In this document: one piece after another, positions 24,014 through 31,680 of the stretch
Layout: every line of letters begins with the position of its first letter
Position numbering within the stretch: position 1 is the first letter of the stretch
Assembly (NCBI GenBank): GCA_964482425.1
Contig: CAYZXN010000034.1
Location: 1-34,357 of the forward strand
Source: WHTF01 sp964482425
GTDB taxonomy: Bacteria > Desulfobacterota > Binatia > UBA9968
DNA length: 34,357 nucleotides
Direction of reading: 5' to 3'
Program-made: the position numbers and the translations under genes
Notes under the pieces: model-generated
What the model was told of the DNA's origin: nothing
What the model saw: only the letters and a program-made list of their open reading frames with translations
Databases searched by the model: none

Positions 24014-24652
24014 TCAGAGGCGAATTCGCCTCCTGTCCATCGCCCGTTGCCACTTGGTTTTCGCCTGCTTGTCGAAGACGATGTCGTTATCCGCCGGAAT
24101 GAAAAACCATGACTTATTTTTGACCTCCTCCTCCAGTTGACCGGGCGCCCAACCCGCGTAGCCGATCATCAGCAAAAACTGACGCGGCCCTTGTCCTTTA
24201 GAAATGTTGTCCATGATCCTTGGGTCCGAAGTCATGGCAATATTGTCCTTAACTTTTATCGAAGTCTCGAGGATGACATCGTCGCTGTGCAGGATAAAAC
24301 CCTGGCGCGGGCTAACCGGGCCGCCATAGTGAACGGTAATTGCTTGTTTGGCGTTTTTGCCGTCAAGGCCGAACCCCTTGATCACATCTTCTATAGGCGC
24401 CAGCGCTAGCGGTCGATTGAGGACCAGACCCAGAGTGCCTTCATGATCGTGTTTGACGATGTAAATGACCGATTGTACGAAGCGCGGGTCTTTCATTTCC
24501 GGCGTTGCCACCAGTAACTGGCCGATGAAGTCGCTCTCTTGCTGCGCCGAGAGCCGATAAGCCGACTGGAGGAGGAACAGCAGGAGCAAGGCGCCGCCGA
24601 GTTGGATAAGCGAACCGGTTCGCGCCCCTTTATTGCTTCTCAGCGGTTTCAT
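24014..24652 (-). CDS. yqgE: YqgE/AlgH-family protein with N-terminal export/anchor segment
   Basis: A 212-residue AlgH-like protein. The family core begins at about residue 40 (SDFIGQLLVATPEMKDPRFVQSVIYIVKHDHEGTLGLVLNRPL, split here only by eye) and includes the YGGPV motif and LMIGYAGWAPGQLEEE near the end. Ahead of it are 35 extra residues with a basic start and a leucine-rich hydrophobic run (LGGALLLLFLLQSAY) ending in LSAQQ, consistent with a signal peptide or anchor. AlgH proteins are usually cytoplasmic, about 185 residues, with no agreed function. It is co-directional with PPOX (gap 18 bases) and the HbpS-like gene. Confidence 0.88.
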   Translation of the reverse strand: MKPLRSNKGARTGSLIQLGGALLLLFLLQSAYRLSAQQESDFIGQLLVATPEMKDPRFVQSVIYIVKHDHEGTLGLVLNRPLALAPIEDVIKGFGLDGKNAKQAITVHYGGPVSPRQGFILHSDDVILETSIKVKDNIAMTSDPRIMDNISKGQGPRQFLLMIGYAGWAPGQLEEEVKNKSWFFIPADNDIVFDKQAKTKWQRAMDRRRIRL

Positions 24653-24670
24653 AATAGACGCCGCTTTCGG

Positions 24671-25099
24671 CTAGCCGCGCTTTTTAGGACCAGCGCTTTC
24701 TATGGTAATACGAATGATGACGCGCTTCTCACGTTCCATTCTTGCGTGGAACTCGGGCCAATTCTTATGCTCCCCTTTGGCTTGACGCTCGAGATAGACC
24801 AGGGTCTCCATGGCCTCTGGCAACGAGATGATTTCCGCCGCCCCGCTGATTTGAACCCAGCCCTCTCCGTGAAACTCTTTGGTAAACACGCAGACCGCAG
24901 CGCGCGGGTTGCGCCGCAAATTATTTACTTTGTAGGCGGTTTCCCGGCTGCTAATGATAGCGTGCCCAATGGCATCGATACCGACCGTTACCGGTGACAT
25001 CTGTAAAGAGCCGTCTTTCCGGCGGGTCGTCAGAACGCCCCAGTGATGCTTGCCTAAGAACTCCTTCGCCACGTCGTTGTCAACGGGAGCAAATTCCAT
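24671..25099 (-). CDS. Pyridoxamine 5'-phosphate oxidase-family (PPOX/F420-like) protein
   Basis: A 142-residue split-barrel flavin- or F420-binding protein. Features are FLGKHHWGVLTTRRKDGSLQMSPV, then AIISSRETAYKVNNLRRNPRAAVCVF and GEGWVQISGAAEIISL, the normal sequence of PPOX-class small oxidoreductases. It could bind FMN, F420 or heme. Start chosen at ATG 25099 with GGAAAGG upstream. The open frame reaches back a further 45 codons, but that part has no family similarity and crosses the divergent promoter region. It heads the four-gene minus-strand run. Confidence 0.88.
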   Translation of the reverse strand: MEFAPVDNDVAKEFLGKHHWGVLTTRRKDGSLQMSPVTVGIDAIGHAIISSRETAYKVNNLRRNPRAAVCVFTKEFHGEGWVQISGAAEIISLPEAMETLVYLERQAKGEHKNWPEFHARMEREKRVIIRITIESAGPKKRG

Positions 25100-25300
25100 T
25101 ATTGCCTTTCCGCGGCTGTGCAATTGAATATTCACTGACTTTGCTGGTCTTTGACAACGTAAAATAGCCGAGCCCAGTAATGCAAGAGCCGCTGAATGTA
25201 ATGGAGCGGTCGAATACTTGTTGTACGGGAGCATCTCATCCTTGACCGGTCATCCGCCTTACCCTATAAACAATATCAGAGGTTTGAGGAACTAGTGGCG

Positions 25301-25981
25301 ATGACAATTCCACAACTGCCGTTGCCGGAAATCCTGCCGATATTCCCGTTGACCGGCGTTTTACTTCTTCCAGGCACGATTTTGCCGTTGCATATTTTCG
25401 AGCCGCGTTACCGCAACATGGTGGAAGACGCGCTCGCCGGCGATAATATTTTCGGGATGATCCAGCCGTTTGCGCCGCAACAGGATAATCGACCCCGACC
25501 CGGCTTCGAGGGGGAGACACCCGATCTTTACAGGATCGGCTGTGTCGGTTACATCGAAAAATTCGAAAGATCGGCCGATGGACGATTTTTTCTTCAACTC
25601 AAAGGAGTCAATCGTTTCAGATTTGAAGATGAGCTAACGTTGCATCGGGGTTATCGGCGCGTCAAGGCTTTGTATCACGAATTTTCCGATGCAACACTTG
25701 TCGATGGTTGGAGCTGTGATCGACAAAGCATTCTGCAAGCGCTGACTCTGTATGGACAAGCTCATGGCATGAAGGTCAAGCCCGAGCAGGCTGAGCGTTT
25801 CTCAGATCTTGAATTGGTGAATCTGCTCGGCGTCTCGCTACCGTTTCATCCCGCCGAAAAGCAGGCGCTGTTGGAAGCTCCGACGCTCAAAGAGAGAGAA
25901 AACACCCTCATCAATCTACTTCGACTCGGCGGCGATCGGGCGGATCCTGATTCGGATACAACCCCGCGCACCTTGAACTAA
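25301..25981 (+). CDS. Free-standing Lon N-terminal (substrate-binding) domain protein
   Basis: A 226-residue protein with the Lon LAN domain at its start: LPEILPIFPLTGVLLLPG, then LPLHIFEPRYRNMVEDAL and GCVGYIEKFERSADGRFFLQLKG. There is no Walker ATPase and no Lon Ser-Lys protease part, so it is not a protease itself. The C-terminal region is helical (ERFSDLELVNLLGVSLPFHPAEKQALLE), as in other stand-alone members. Function is uncertain, possibly protein binding. A GTG two codons upstream (25295) is an equally possible start because GAGGA lies at 25286-25290. It is divergent from the PPOX gene. Confidence 0.9.
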   Translation: MTIPQLPLPEILPIFPLTGVLLLPGTILPLHIFEPRYRNMVEDALAGDNIFGMIQPFAPQQDNRPRPGFEGETPDLYRIGCVGYIEKFERSADGRFFLQLKGVNRFRFEDELTLHRGYRRVKALYHEFSDATLVDGWSCDRQSILQALTLYGQAHGMKVKPEQAERFSDLELVNLLGVSLPFHPAEKQALLEAPTLKERENTLINLLRLGGDRADPDSDTTPRTLN

Positions 25982-26165
25982 ACCCTTCGTATCTCGCAAT
26001 GACCTGCTCGCGACTTGGAACCAGTCGAGTTCCGTTCGCGGAAACATTTCCACGGATACCGGAAGCAGATTCTCGGTCGCTGTGTACCTCAGAAAGACAC
26101 ACAATCAAAGACTGTAGAAGTGAATTTGTGTCGGCTGCTGCAGCGCTTTTCACAACGTGATTGCC

Positions 26166-26981
26166 TCATGGCTCTGAAATATCGACCAGGACTCCGTCAG
26201 GATCCGAAATGAAGTGCTGTCCGAGACAACACTTTCGAAAATCTTTCTCGATCATTTGGCCGTGCAGACCGACTGCGAGTCTTCGGGCGCCGGATTCAGG
26301 CGAGGAGGCGGCCAGTGTTTCCAGGTCGTCGGTGGCGACTTTGACATTCTCCACTTTGAAGCCAAAATGGTCGAGACCTTCGCGGAGCGCACGATAAAGA
26401 GTGTTATCGCACGGCCGCACGAGGAGTTTGACCTTGCCGTCGGTCATGCAGATCGATCCGTCGTCGCGATAAGTTTCGGCTTCCTTTAGTTCGAAAATCT
26501 TTTCGTAAAACTCCGCAACGGCGCCCGGCTCACGGGCGCGAATGGAGATGTGATTAATCCAGCGGGGTTGATCCCAGCCGCTTTGGTTATAGCCTTCGCG
26601 AACATTACCGACGTGCGCCTGCGCGATATCGAACTGGGCGCCGGCGGGGTCATGGCTGCGCAAACCGGCGAAGGGGACGTATTCAAGGCCCTTTGCGATT
26701 TGGGTGCGCGGATAATGTTGTTCCATGCGCCGAACGAAGTCCTTGATATCGCTGACTTCAAAGCCAAAATGGTCCATGCCGGACTGAATGCCCGCATAGC
26801 GCGGCAGTATGGCCATGCCGATCACTCCGTCACTGATATGACCACGGTTGGCGTTTTGCTTGCCGGTTTCATCCACTGTCCCGCTGGTCATCCGCTTCAT
26901 GCCAAAAACACTCTGGTAGAAGTGGGTCACGGCGCCATGATCGTGGGCGTACATGGCGAGATGACGGATTTTTGCAAACAT
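26166..26981 (-). CDS. Two-module VOC (glyoxalase/extradiol dioxygenase-like) protein
   Basis: A 271-residue protein with two vicinal-oxygen-chelate modules, at about 4-125 and 142-270. Matching pieces are IRHLAMYAHDHGAVTHFYQSVFGM and INHISIRAREPGAVAEFYEKIFEL at module starts, and MDHFGFEVSDI and LDHFGFKVENV in mid-module. The family uses His/Glu ligands for a divalent metal. Histidines at each start and DHF strand fit metal sites, but I cannot assign the full set. It could be a dioxygenase, lyase or isomerase. GGAGG precedes the ATG. It stands alone. Confidence 0.88.
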   Translation of the reverse strand: MFAKIRHLAMYAHDHGAVTHFYQSVFGMKRMTSGTVDETGKQNANRGHISDGVIGMAILPRYAGIQSGMDHFGFEVSDIKDFVRRMEQHYPRTQIAKGLEYVPFAGLRSHDPAGAQFDIAQAHVGNVREGYNQSGWDQPRWINHISIRAREPGAVAEFYEKIFELKEAETYRDDGSICMTDGKVKLLVRPCDNTLYRALREGLDHFGFKVENVKVATDDLETLAASSPESGARRLAVGLHGQMIEKDFRKCCLGQHFISDPDGVLVDISEP

Positions 26982-27180
26982 GGTGACCTCCCGCGCGGTT
27001 CTTAACGTCCTTCTAGGCCAACAGTTCGGAGCGTGTCAAGCATTGCGGCCGAGCATTGTACCGTTTACATTTCACTGACTCTTCCAACAAGTCTCTTACG
27101 GACGCTCTTTGTAGTGTCGGTATTTTTCTAGTGACAAAATTTACACGGACCTTAACCAACGATTCTCGAGAGCACCTGGT

Positions 27181-27525
27181 TTACTCAGGCTCTTTGATCG
27201 CTGCGGCTTTACGTTTGTTGCTTAGTCGGCCTATCGTGCTTTCGAGCGCGCGTTTCAATTTTTCCGCGGCGCCGGCAACGGCTAAATCGATCGTCGGTGC
27301 CTGATGGGTGGCGGCGATCGGCTGCAGCCGCTTGAGACGGGCTTCGATCATGCAGCGCTTGTCATCGGCGCCGGACTTGTGACTGTTTTCATCGCCAAGA
27401 TGGACTTCCAAGCGAGTGATACGATCGGTAAACCGGTTCAAAGCACTTACCAACGTGATCTCAACCTTTTGTGTCAGCTCTTCATGCCCCTTAATATTTC
27501 TGTCCGTGTTAATCTGAACCTGCAT
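27181..27525 (-). CDS. hpf: HPF/RaiA-family ribosome hibernation factor
   Basis: A short (114-residue) protein of the HPF/RaiA type: MQVQINTDRNIKGHEELTQKV at the start, RFTDRITRLEVHLGDENSHKSG, then CMIEARLKRLQPI and AVAGAAEKLKRALESTIGRLSNK, ending with a basic tail. Short-type HPF and RaiA bind the 30S decoding region and stabilise inactive 70S or 100S ribosomes. The family is clear, though the copy is divergent. GGAAGAG precedes the ATG. It lies 82 bases after the baeRF-like gene in the same direction, so the two probably act in one ribosome-related response. Confidence 0.85.
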   Translation of the reverse strand: MQVQINTDRNIKGHEELTQKVEITLVSALNRFTDRITRLEVHLGDENSHKSGADDKRCMIEARLKRLQPIAATHQAPTIDLAVAGAAEKLKRALESTIGRLSNKRKAAAIKEPE

Positions 27526-27607
27526 GGTGCTCTTCCCTTCTAATCGTGATGTATGTCATCGAGCTCCGGCGTTAGCGCGTCTACGAAAACGATTGATCGT
27601 AACTCGA

Positions 27608-28753
27608 TCAATACCGGTAGATCGCCGCTATCCCGCTCGATGTCGGTATTCGTTCGGCGGGGACGACGATGACTTGGCCGCCCTTTGCGAGCGCCAGTTC
27701 TCCCAGATCGTCGAGCAAGTCATCGACCTCCGGATGCTCCAGGTCCTTGAGCTCGATTCGACCCGTGGCAGTATCGATTCGCCCGGGAACCTGCCGTTCG
27801 GCTTCTAACAACAGGGTGGCAACCCGGCCGGCCACTGCCGCCTCTGCGATCGCGGCAACATCATCGGCGCCAATTCCTTTGGCTTTCGCTGCGCCAAATT
27901 CCTCCACCAGCCCTGCTAATCTTGCCAGATACCTCGGCTCGACAACCTTCCAGGCGTTTACGCGGAGCGTATCGATAGGCAACGCATCTGCATTCATTTC
28001 GATCCCCACGTCCATGAGAAAGGGATTATGACTGACCTGCCGAAATAGCGATTGGTGCTCCGGCAGCGCCGCCAGAATCAACGGCAGACCCGCCACCCGG
28101 GAGTGATGCTCAAGAATCGCCCGGTCTATGACTCGGAAAAACCGCTCTGCGTCGACATCGATCTCGTCCTTTCTGGAGCCATGCCCATGGCGCATAGGTG
28201 TGCCGCCGGCGCCGGTTCCATACGAGGCCACGGTTTGATGCGGCTCGGTCAGTTCTGCGCCGAGCGCTTCGACGATCGTTTGCGGCACGCCGGGAGCCAG
28301 TTCCACGGCATCCAACGCGTCTCGATTACCTTCGAAGAGTTTGATTTCACGCCGGCTGAGGGCAAGCACCTGGTAGCGGTCGGCCGACTGGAAGATGCGC
28401 AACAGAGGCTTGGTGTGGAAGCTGTCAGCAACGACTACGATTTCAGGCACCGGACGTTGAAGCCGGTAAACCCGGAAAATGCCCGTGGCGCTCAGCACCG
28501 CCAGACCGTCGAGGGTGCGATTCCAGAAATCCTGATCCTCTGCCAAGCGCTGAAAGGGTTCCAACAGCGGCTGAATTTCACGTGCAGGGTATTTGCGCCG
28601 GAGAGACTGTTCAAGCGTTTTGATCGAGTTGCGGAAGCGGATCGGATCCTGTTGATTCTCCGGATGACGCCGGTGCGTGGGCTGATAAAGCGACAGGCAT
28701 GGCGGCTCGTTCGCCTTGAAAAGCTCGGCCGAGTAGATATTAAGTGAATCCAT
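27608..28753 (-). CDS. Bacterial archaeo-eukaryotic release factor-like protein (baeRF3 type)
   Basis: A 381-residue protein. The N-terminal CLSLYQPTHRRHPENQQDPIRFRN region, the following paired helices and the RAILEHHSRVAGLPLILAALPEH segment are those of the baeRF3 family, which is related to eukaryotic release factor eRF1 and predicted to act in the ribosome peptidyl site. A GGQ motif was not found; GTGAGGTPMRHGHGSRKDE lies where the middle domain begins. The C-terminal LGELALAKGGQVIVVPAERIP resembles the eRF1/L7Ae-type end. AGGAGGG (28757-28763) abuts two ATGs in tandem. I chose the second (28753), though the spacing is unusually short. Open frame further upstream is not supported. Confidence 0.8.
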   Translation of the reverse strand: MDSLNIYSAELFKANEPPCLSLYQPTHRRHPENQQDPIRFRNSIKTLEQSLRRKYPAREIQPLLEPFQRLAEDQDFWNRTLDGLAVLSATGIFRVYRLQRPVPEIVVVADSFHTKPLLRIFQSADRYQVLALSRREIKLFEGNRDALDAVELAPGVPQTIVEALGAELTEPHQTVASYGTGAGGTPMRHGHGSRKDEIDVDAERFFRVIDRAILEHHSRVAGLPLILAALPEHQSLFRQVSHNPFLMDVGIEMNADALPIDTLRVNAWKVVEPRYLARLAGLVEEFGAAKAKGIGADDVAAIAEAAVAGRVATLLLEAERQVPGRIDTATGRIELKDLEHPEVDDLLDDLGELALAKGGQVIVVPAERIPTSSGIAAIYRY

Positions 28754-28888
28754 CATCCCTCCTGCATCGTTTGTTTTGATTATAACCGTCGCTCGCGGGA
28801 AAACCATACGTCTGAGCTGTATCGGCGCAATAGTTGACATTCGTATCGGCGGCGTGCGAGTAAGCATAAACTGCGAGGTTGACAATCC

Positions 28889-29530
28889 ATGGAGCGAACC
28901 CAAGTTGTTATCGTGCGTCACGGGCAAACCCAGTGGAACATCAGAGGCATTCGGCAGGGTCATCTCGACAGCGATCTCACTGAACTAGGCGTTGCCCAGG
29001 CCAAGGCGCTGGCCGTGAGACTGGCCCGGGAGAGTTTTACGTGTCTTTACAGCAGCGATCTCGGCAGGGCGGTGCAAACCGCCCAAGTGATCGCCGATAT
29101 GACCGACCACCCGATCGTCGTCGATGCCCGGCTGCGGGAACGCCATCTGGGAATTTTTCAGGGCCTCAACGGCGACGAAATCAGAGCCAAATTTCCCGAA
29201 GAACATCGCCTGCATCGTACGGTGGGCCCGGATTACGTTATCCCGGGTGGGGAGAGCGTGCGCCAGCAGGTCGCGCGCAATGTAAGCTATCTCGAAGAAC
29301 TCGGCAGGAAGCATTTCGGCGAAACCATCGTCGTCGTCACTCACGGCGGAGTGCTGAGCGGGCTGTTCCGGCATACGTTCTCAATTCCTTTTGATGCGCC
29401 GCGCCGTTTTGAGTTCACCAACGCGGGATTGAACGTGTTCAATTACGAACAGAAAATGTGGTTTCTGCAGACATGGGGCGATACCAGCCATTTGTGCGAG
29501 GTGGGGACGGTAGACGGCGACGATCCTTGA
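28889..29530 (+). CDS. Histidine phosphatase family protein (phosphoglycerate mutase-like)
   Basis: A 213-residue phosphatase. The phosphohistidine motif is R10-H11-G12 (VRHGQTQWN), the conserved glutamate sits in RLRERHLGIFQGL, and the second histidine in VVVTHGGVLSGLFR. Family members are GpmB-like or CobC-like and act on small phosphate esters; the substrate is unknown. Start at ATG 28889 with GAGG ten bases upstream. It is divergent from the baeRF-like gene with about 135 bases between the starts, where promoter elements are likely but not clear. Confidence 0.93.
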   Translation: MERTQVVIVRHGQTQWNIRGIRQGHLDSDLTELGVAQAKALAVRLARESFTCLYSSDLGRAVQTAQVIADMTDHPIVVDARLRERHLGIFQGLNGDEIRAKFPEEHRLHRTVGPDYVIPGGESVRQQVARNVSYLEELGRKHFGETIVVVTHGGVLSGLFRHTFSIPFDAPRRFEFTNAGLNVFNYEQKMWFLQTWGDTSHLCEVGTVDGDDP

Positions 29531-29553
29531 TTGTTCCATAGGCTGACACCCGC

Positions 29554-29576
29554 GGGTCTGCGAGCAGATTAGACCC
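29554..29576. other. Bistable inverted repeat between convergent genes
   Basis: GGGTCT (29554-29559) pairs with AGACCC (29571-29576). Inside it, TCTGC-GA-GCAGA can form a competing stem. It lies in the 125-base gap where the phosphatase and carboxyltransferase genes converge, so a terminator role is possible, but no T tract follows on either strand. Confidence 0.3.
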
Positions 29577-29655
29577 GTCCGTGCAGAGCGCTGACGGGGT
29601 ACCTGGGAATAGCAATGCGGTCGACCCTACACTCGGCATTCCGGCACTCCGGTCT

Positions 29656-31116
29656 CTAGACTAGCGAGCGCTTCTCCATCCTGACGGAAAACTCCGGTCG
29701 TTTTATGTAAACGTGATTGGAATCTTGACGTTTGCTGAGCTGCTCGATCAGCTTCACCAGCGGTTGATTTCCGTTCAGGTACTCGCGCGGCTTGCCGCCG
29801 TCGGGTAGCCCGTCGACGTAGTCGGCGCCGGCGAAAAAGCGCAGGATCAAATCTTCGTCCGACAGGTGTACGCCGAATTGTTGCCGAATTTCGTGAAGAC
29901 TGGGCTCGGGTTGTTTCCAATGCACCCATTCCTTGGCGCGCGGCCGGCTCAAAATTTTGTCTTTCACGTCGGGATCCATGACCTCGACGGCTTCCTTGCC
30001 CCAGATACCCAACGCATACTGAATGACTTGATCCGGAATTTCCTTGTAGCGCTCGCCCAGGATTACATTGATGGCGGCTTGGGTGCCGACATATTGGGAC
30101 AGAGGAGTCACCATGATCGGATAGCCGAAGTCTTTTCGCACATGAGCGGCCTCTTCGAGCGCCGCTTGCATTTTGTGCTCCATACCGACGAGTTTCAACT
30201 GATGGCGCATATTGGAGATCATGCCGCCGGGCACCTGATGTGCGTACTGCGACTGATCGTATTCGACCGGCCTGCCGATGGGCAAACCGTCTTTCTTCGC
30301 GACCGCAGTGAAATGCTTCTCCACCGACTCCAACGGCTTTAAATCCACGGCCGGCGTGTAACCCAGCGCACGCAAGTTTTGCGCGATATTGAAAATCGAC
30401 GGCTGCGACGAGCCGTTGGCCAGCGGCGGCACGGCAGTGTGCAGTATTCTCATGCCGAGCTTGACGCCTTCGAGGTAACAGATCGGCGCCTGACCGCTGT
30501 TGCAGTGGGCGTGAAACTCGACCGGAATTCTGCCGGCGCTTTTTAGCACGATCGGAATGAGAGTGCGGGCGCGCTCCGGAGTCAGCAGACCGCCGACGTC
30601 TTTGAAACAGATGCGCCACGGATCTGCGGCGGCCGCTTCTCTGGCTTTCCTGGCGTAGTATTCGTCCGTGTGCCGCGGCGACACTGAGTAAATCAAGTTG
30701 GCGACCGTATCCATGCCGGTCTTCTTTAGATCGATAATCTCTTCCTTGAAGTCGTCGAAGTCGTTCCAGCAGTTCGACGTGCGGGTCAAAGTCAGTCCGT
30801 AAGAGACCAGTCGTTCGATTAGCAGCTTGAGAATGCAATGCGGGGTTTTTTCGAAGGCGCTGTGCATGCCGCCGTGATAGCGCAGGCGCGTCTTCTTGAT
30901 GCGCCGGGTGCCCTCGCGTATCCATTCCCAGGGATTTTCCTTGTGCTCGCGCACGTACTTCTTGAACATGACGCTGAGGAAGAATTCCATCGACTCGAAG
31001 CCGGCCTGGTCCATCTGTTCGGCCACCGGCAACATGGCGCCTACCCTCATATTGAGCGCCCACAGGCTCTGATTGCCGTCTCGCACCGTTGTGTCGATAA
31101 ATCGAATCTCGCTCAT
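29656..31116 (-). CDS. Carboxyltransferase-domain protein (pyruvate carboxylase B/OadA-like), stand-alone
   Basis: A 486-residue TIM-barrel protein of the HMGL/carboxyltransferase family. It shows IDTTVRDGNQSL (7-18), FKDVGGLLTP with the carbamylatable lysine K172, the metal HxH as H202 and H204 (FHAHCNSG), QVPGGMISNMRHQL and VTPLSQYVG. Canonical enzymes have HTHD in the metal loop; here C205 replaces the aspartate. There is no biotin-carrier domain at the C-terminus and no biotin carboxylase gene in view. It may be a carboxyltransferase with partners elsewhere, or a related aldolase/lyase. ATG start with GGAGG four bases upstream. Confidence 0.88.
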   Translation of the reverse strand: MSEIRFIDTTVRDGNQSLWALNMRVGAMLPVAEQMDQAGFESMEFFLSVMFKKYVREHKENPWEWIREGTRRIKKTRLRYHGGMHSAFEKTPHCILKLLIERLVSYGLTLTRTSNCWNDFDDFKEEIIDLKKTGMDTVANLIYSVSPRHTDEYYARKAREAAAADPWRICFKDVGGLLTPERARTLIPIVLKSAGRIPVEFHAHCNSGQAPICYLEGVKLGMRILHTAVPPLANGSSQPSIFNIAQNLRALGYTPAVDLKPLESVEKHFTAVAKKDGLPIGRPVEYDQSQYAHQVPGGMISNMRHQLKLVGMEHKMQAALEEAAHVRKDFGYPIMVTPLSQYVGTQAAINVILGERYKEIPDQVIQYALGIWGKEAVEVMDPDVKDKILSRPRAKEWVHWKQPEPSLHEIRQQFGVHLSDEDLILRFFAGADYVDGLPDGGKPREYLNGNQPLVKLIEQLSKRQDSNHVYIKRPEFSVRMEKRSLV

Positions 31117-31260
31117 CTAGCCTCCAAAAGTAGTTGTTCAAAAGTCAATGGTTCCAATGTTCAATGACAACGGCTTGGCTGCCGGTGGGTGTACTCACGA
31201 TTCCATAATTTGTATAAATTCTTGGAGCATAGAGCAAACGGCACTCGGGGGGAGCAAAGT

Positions 31261-31680
31261 ATGAAGAGCTACCGCAAGGAACTCTGGTTCGACACGGAAA
31301 CGAGATTGGCGTTCGTCAATATCTCGCGACACGTGCAAGAGTGCATACGGGAGAGCAAAATCAAAGAAGGTTTGGTTCTCGTTAACGCCATGCACATCAC
31401 CGCTTCGGTTTTCATCAATGACGACGAGGCAGGTTTGCACCACGACTACGGCGTCTGGCTGGAAAAATTGGCGCCGTACGAACCGCTCAGGCAATACCGC
31501 CACAACGATACCGGGGAGGATAACGCCGATGCGCATATGAAGCGCCAGGTCATGGGCCGGGAAGTCGTTGTCGCCATTACCGACGGCCAATTAGACTTCG
31601 GCCCGTGGGAACAGATCTTTTACGGCGAATTCGACGGCAAACGACGCAAGCGGGTGCTGGTGAAGATCATCGGGGAATAG
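31261..31680 (+). CDS. yjbQ: YjbQ/UPF0047-family protein
   Basis: A 139-residue protein. The family signature is clear: VNAMHITASVFINDDE, then the NDTGEDNADAHMKRQVMG block, VAITDGQLDFGPWEQI and the YGEFDGKRRKRVLV ending. YjbQ has been linked to a side activity making thiamine phosphate; its main role is not settled. Start chosen at ATG 31261 with GGGGGAG upstream; the frame is open 24 codons further but has no support. Its last 14 bases overlap the end of the MBL gene on the other strand. Confidence 0.92.
   Translation: MKSYRKELWFDTETRLAFVNISRHVQECIRESKIKEGLVLVNAMHITASVFINDDEAGLHHDYGVWLEKLAPYEPLRQYRHNDTGEDNADAHMKRQVMGREVVVAITDGQLDFGPWEQIFYGEFDGKRRKRVLVKIIGE

Noticed and set aside
28052..28747. 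231-codon plus-strand frame opposite the baeRF-like gene
   Set aside because: No family resemblance; the minus-strand product has baeRF3 features throughout.
29627..31141. 504-codon open frame overlapping the carboxyltransferase on the same strand
   Set aside because: Arg/Gln/Ser-rich with no family motifs; the overlapping frame is a clear carboxyltransferase.
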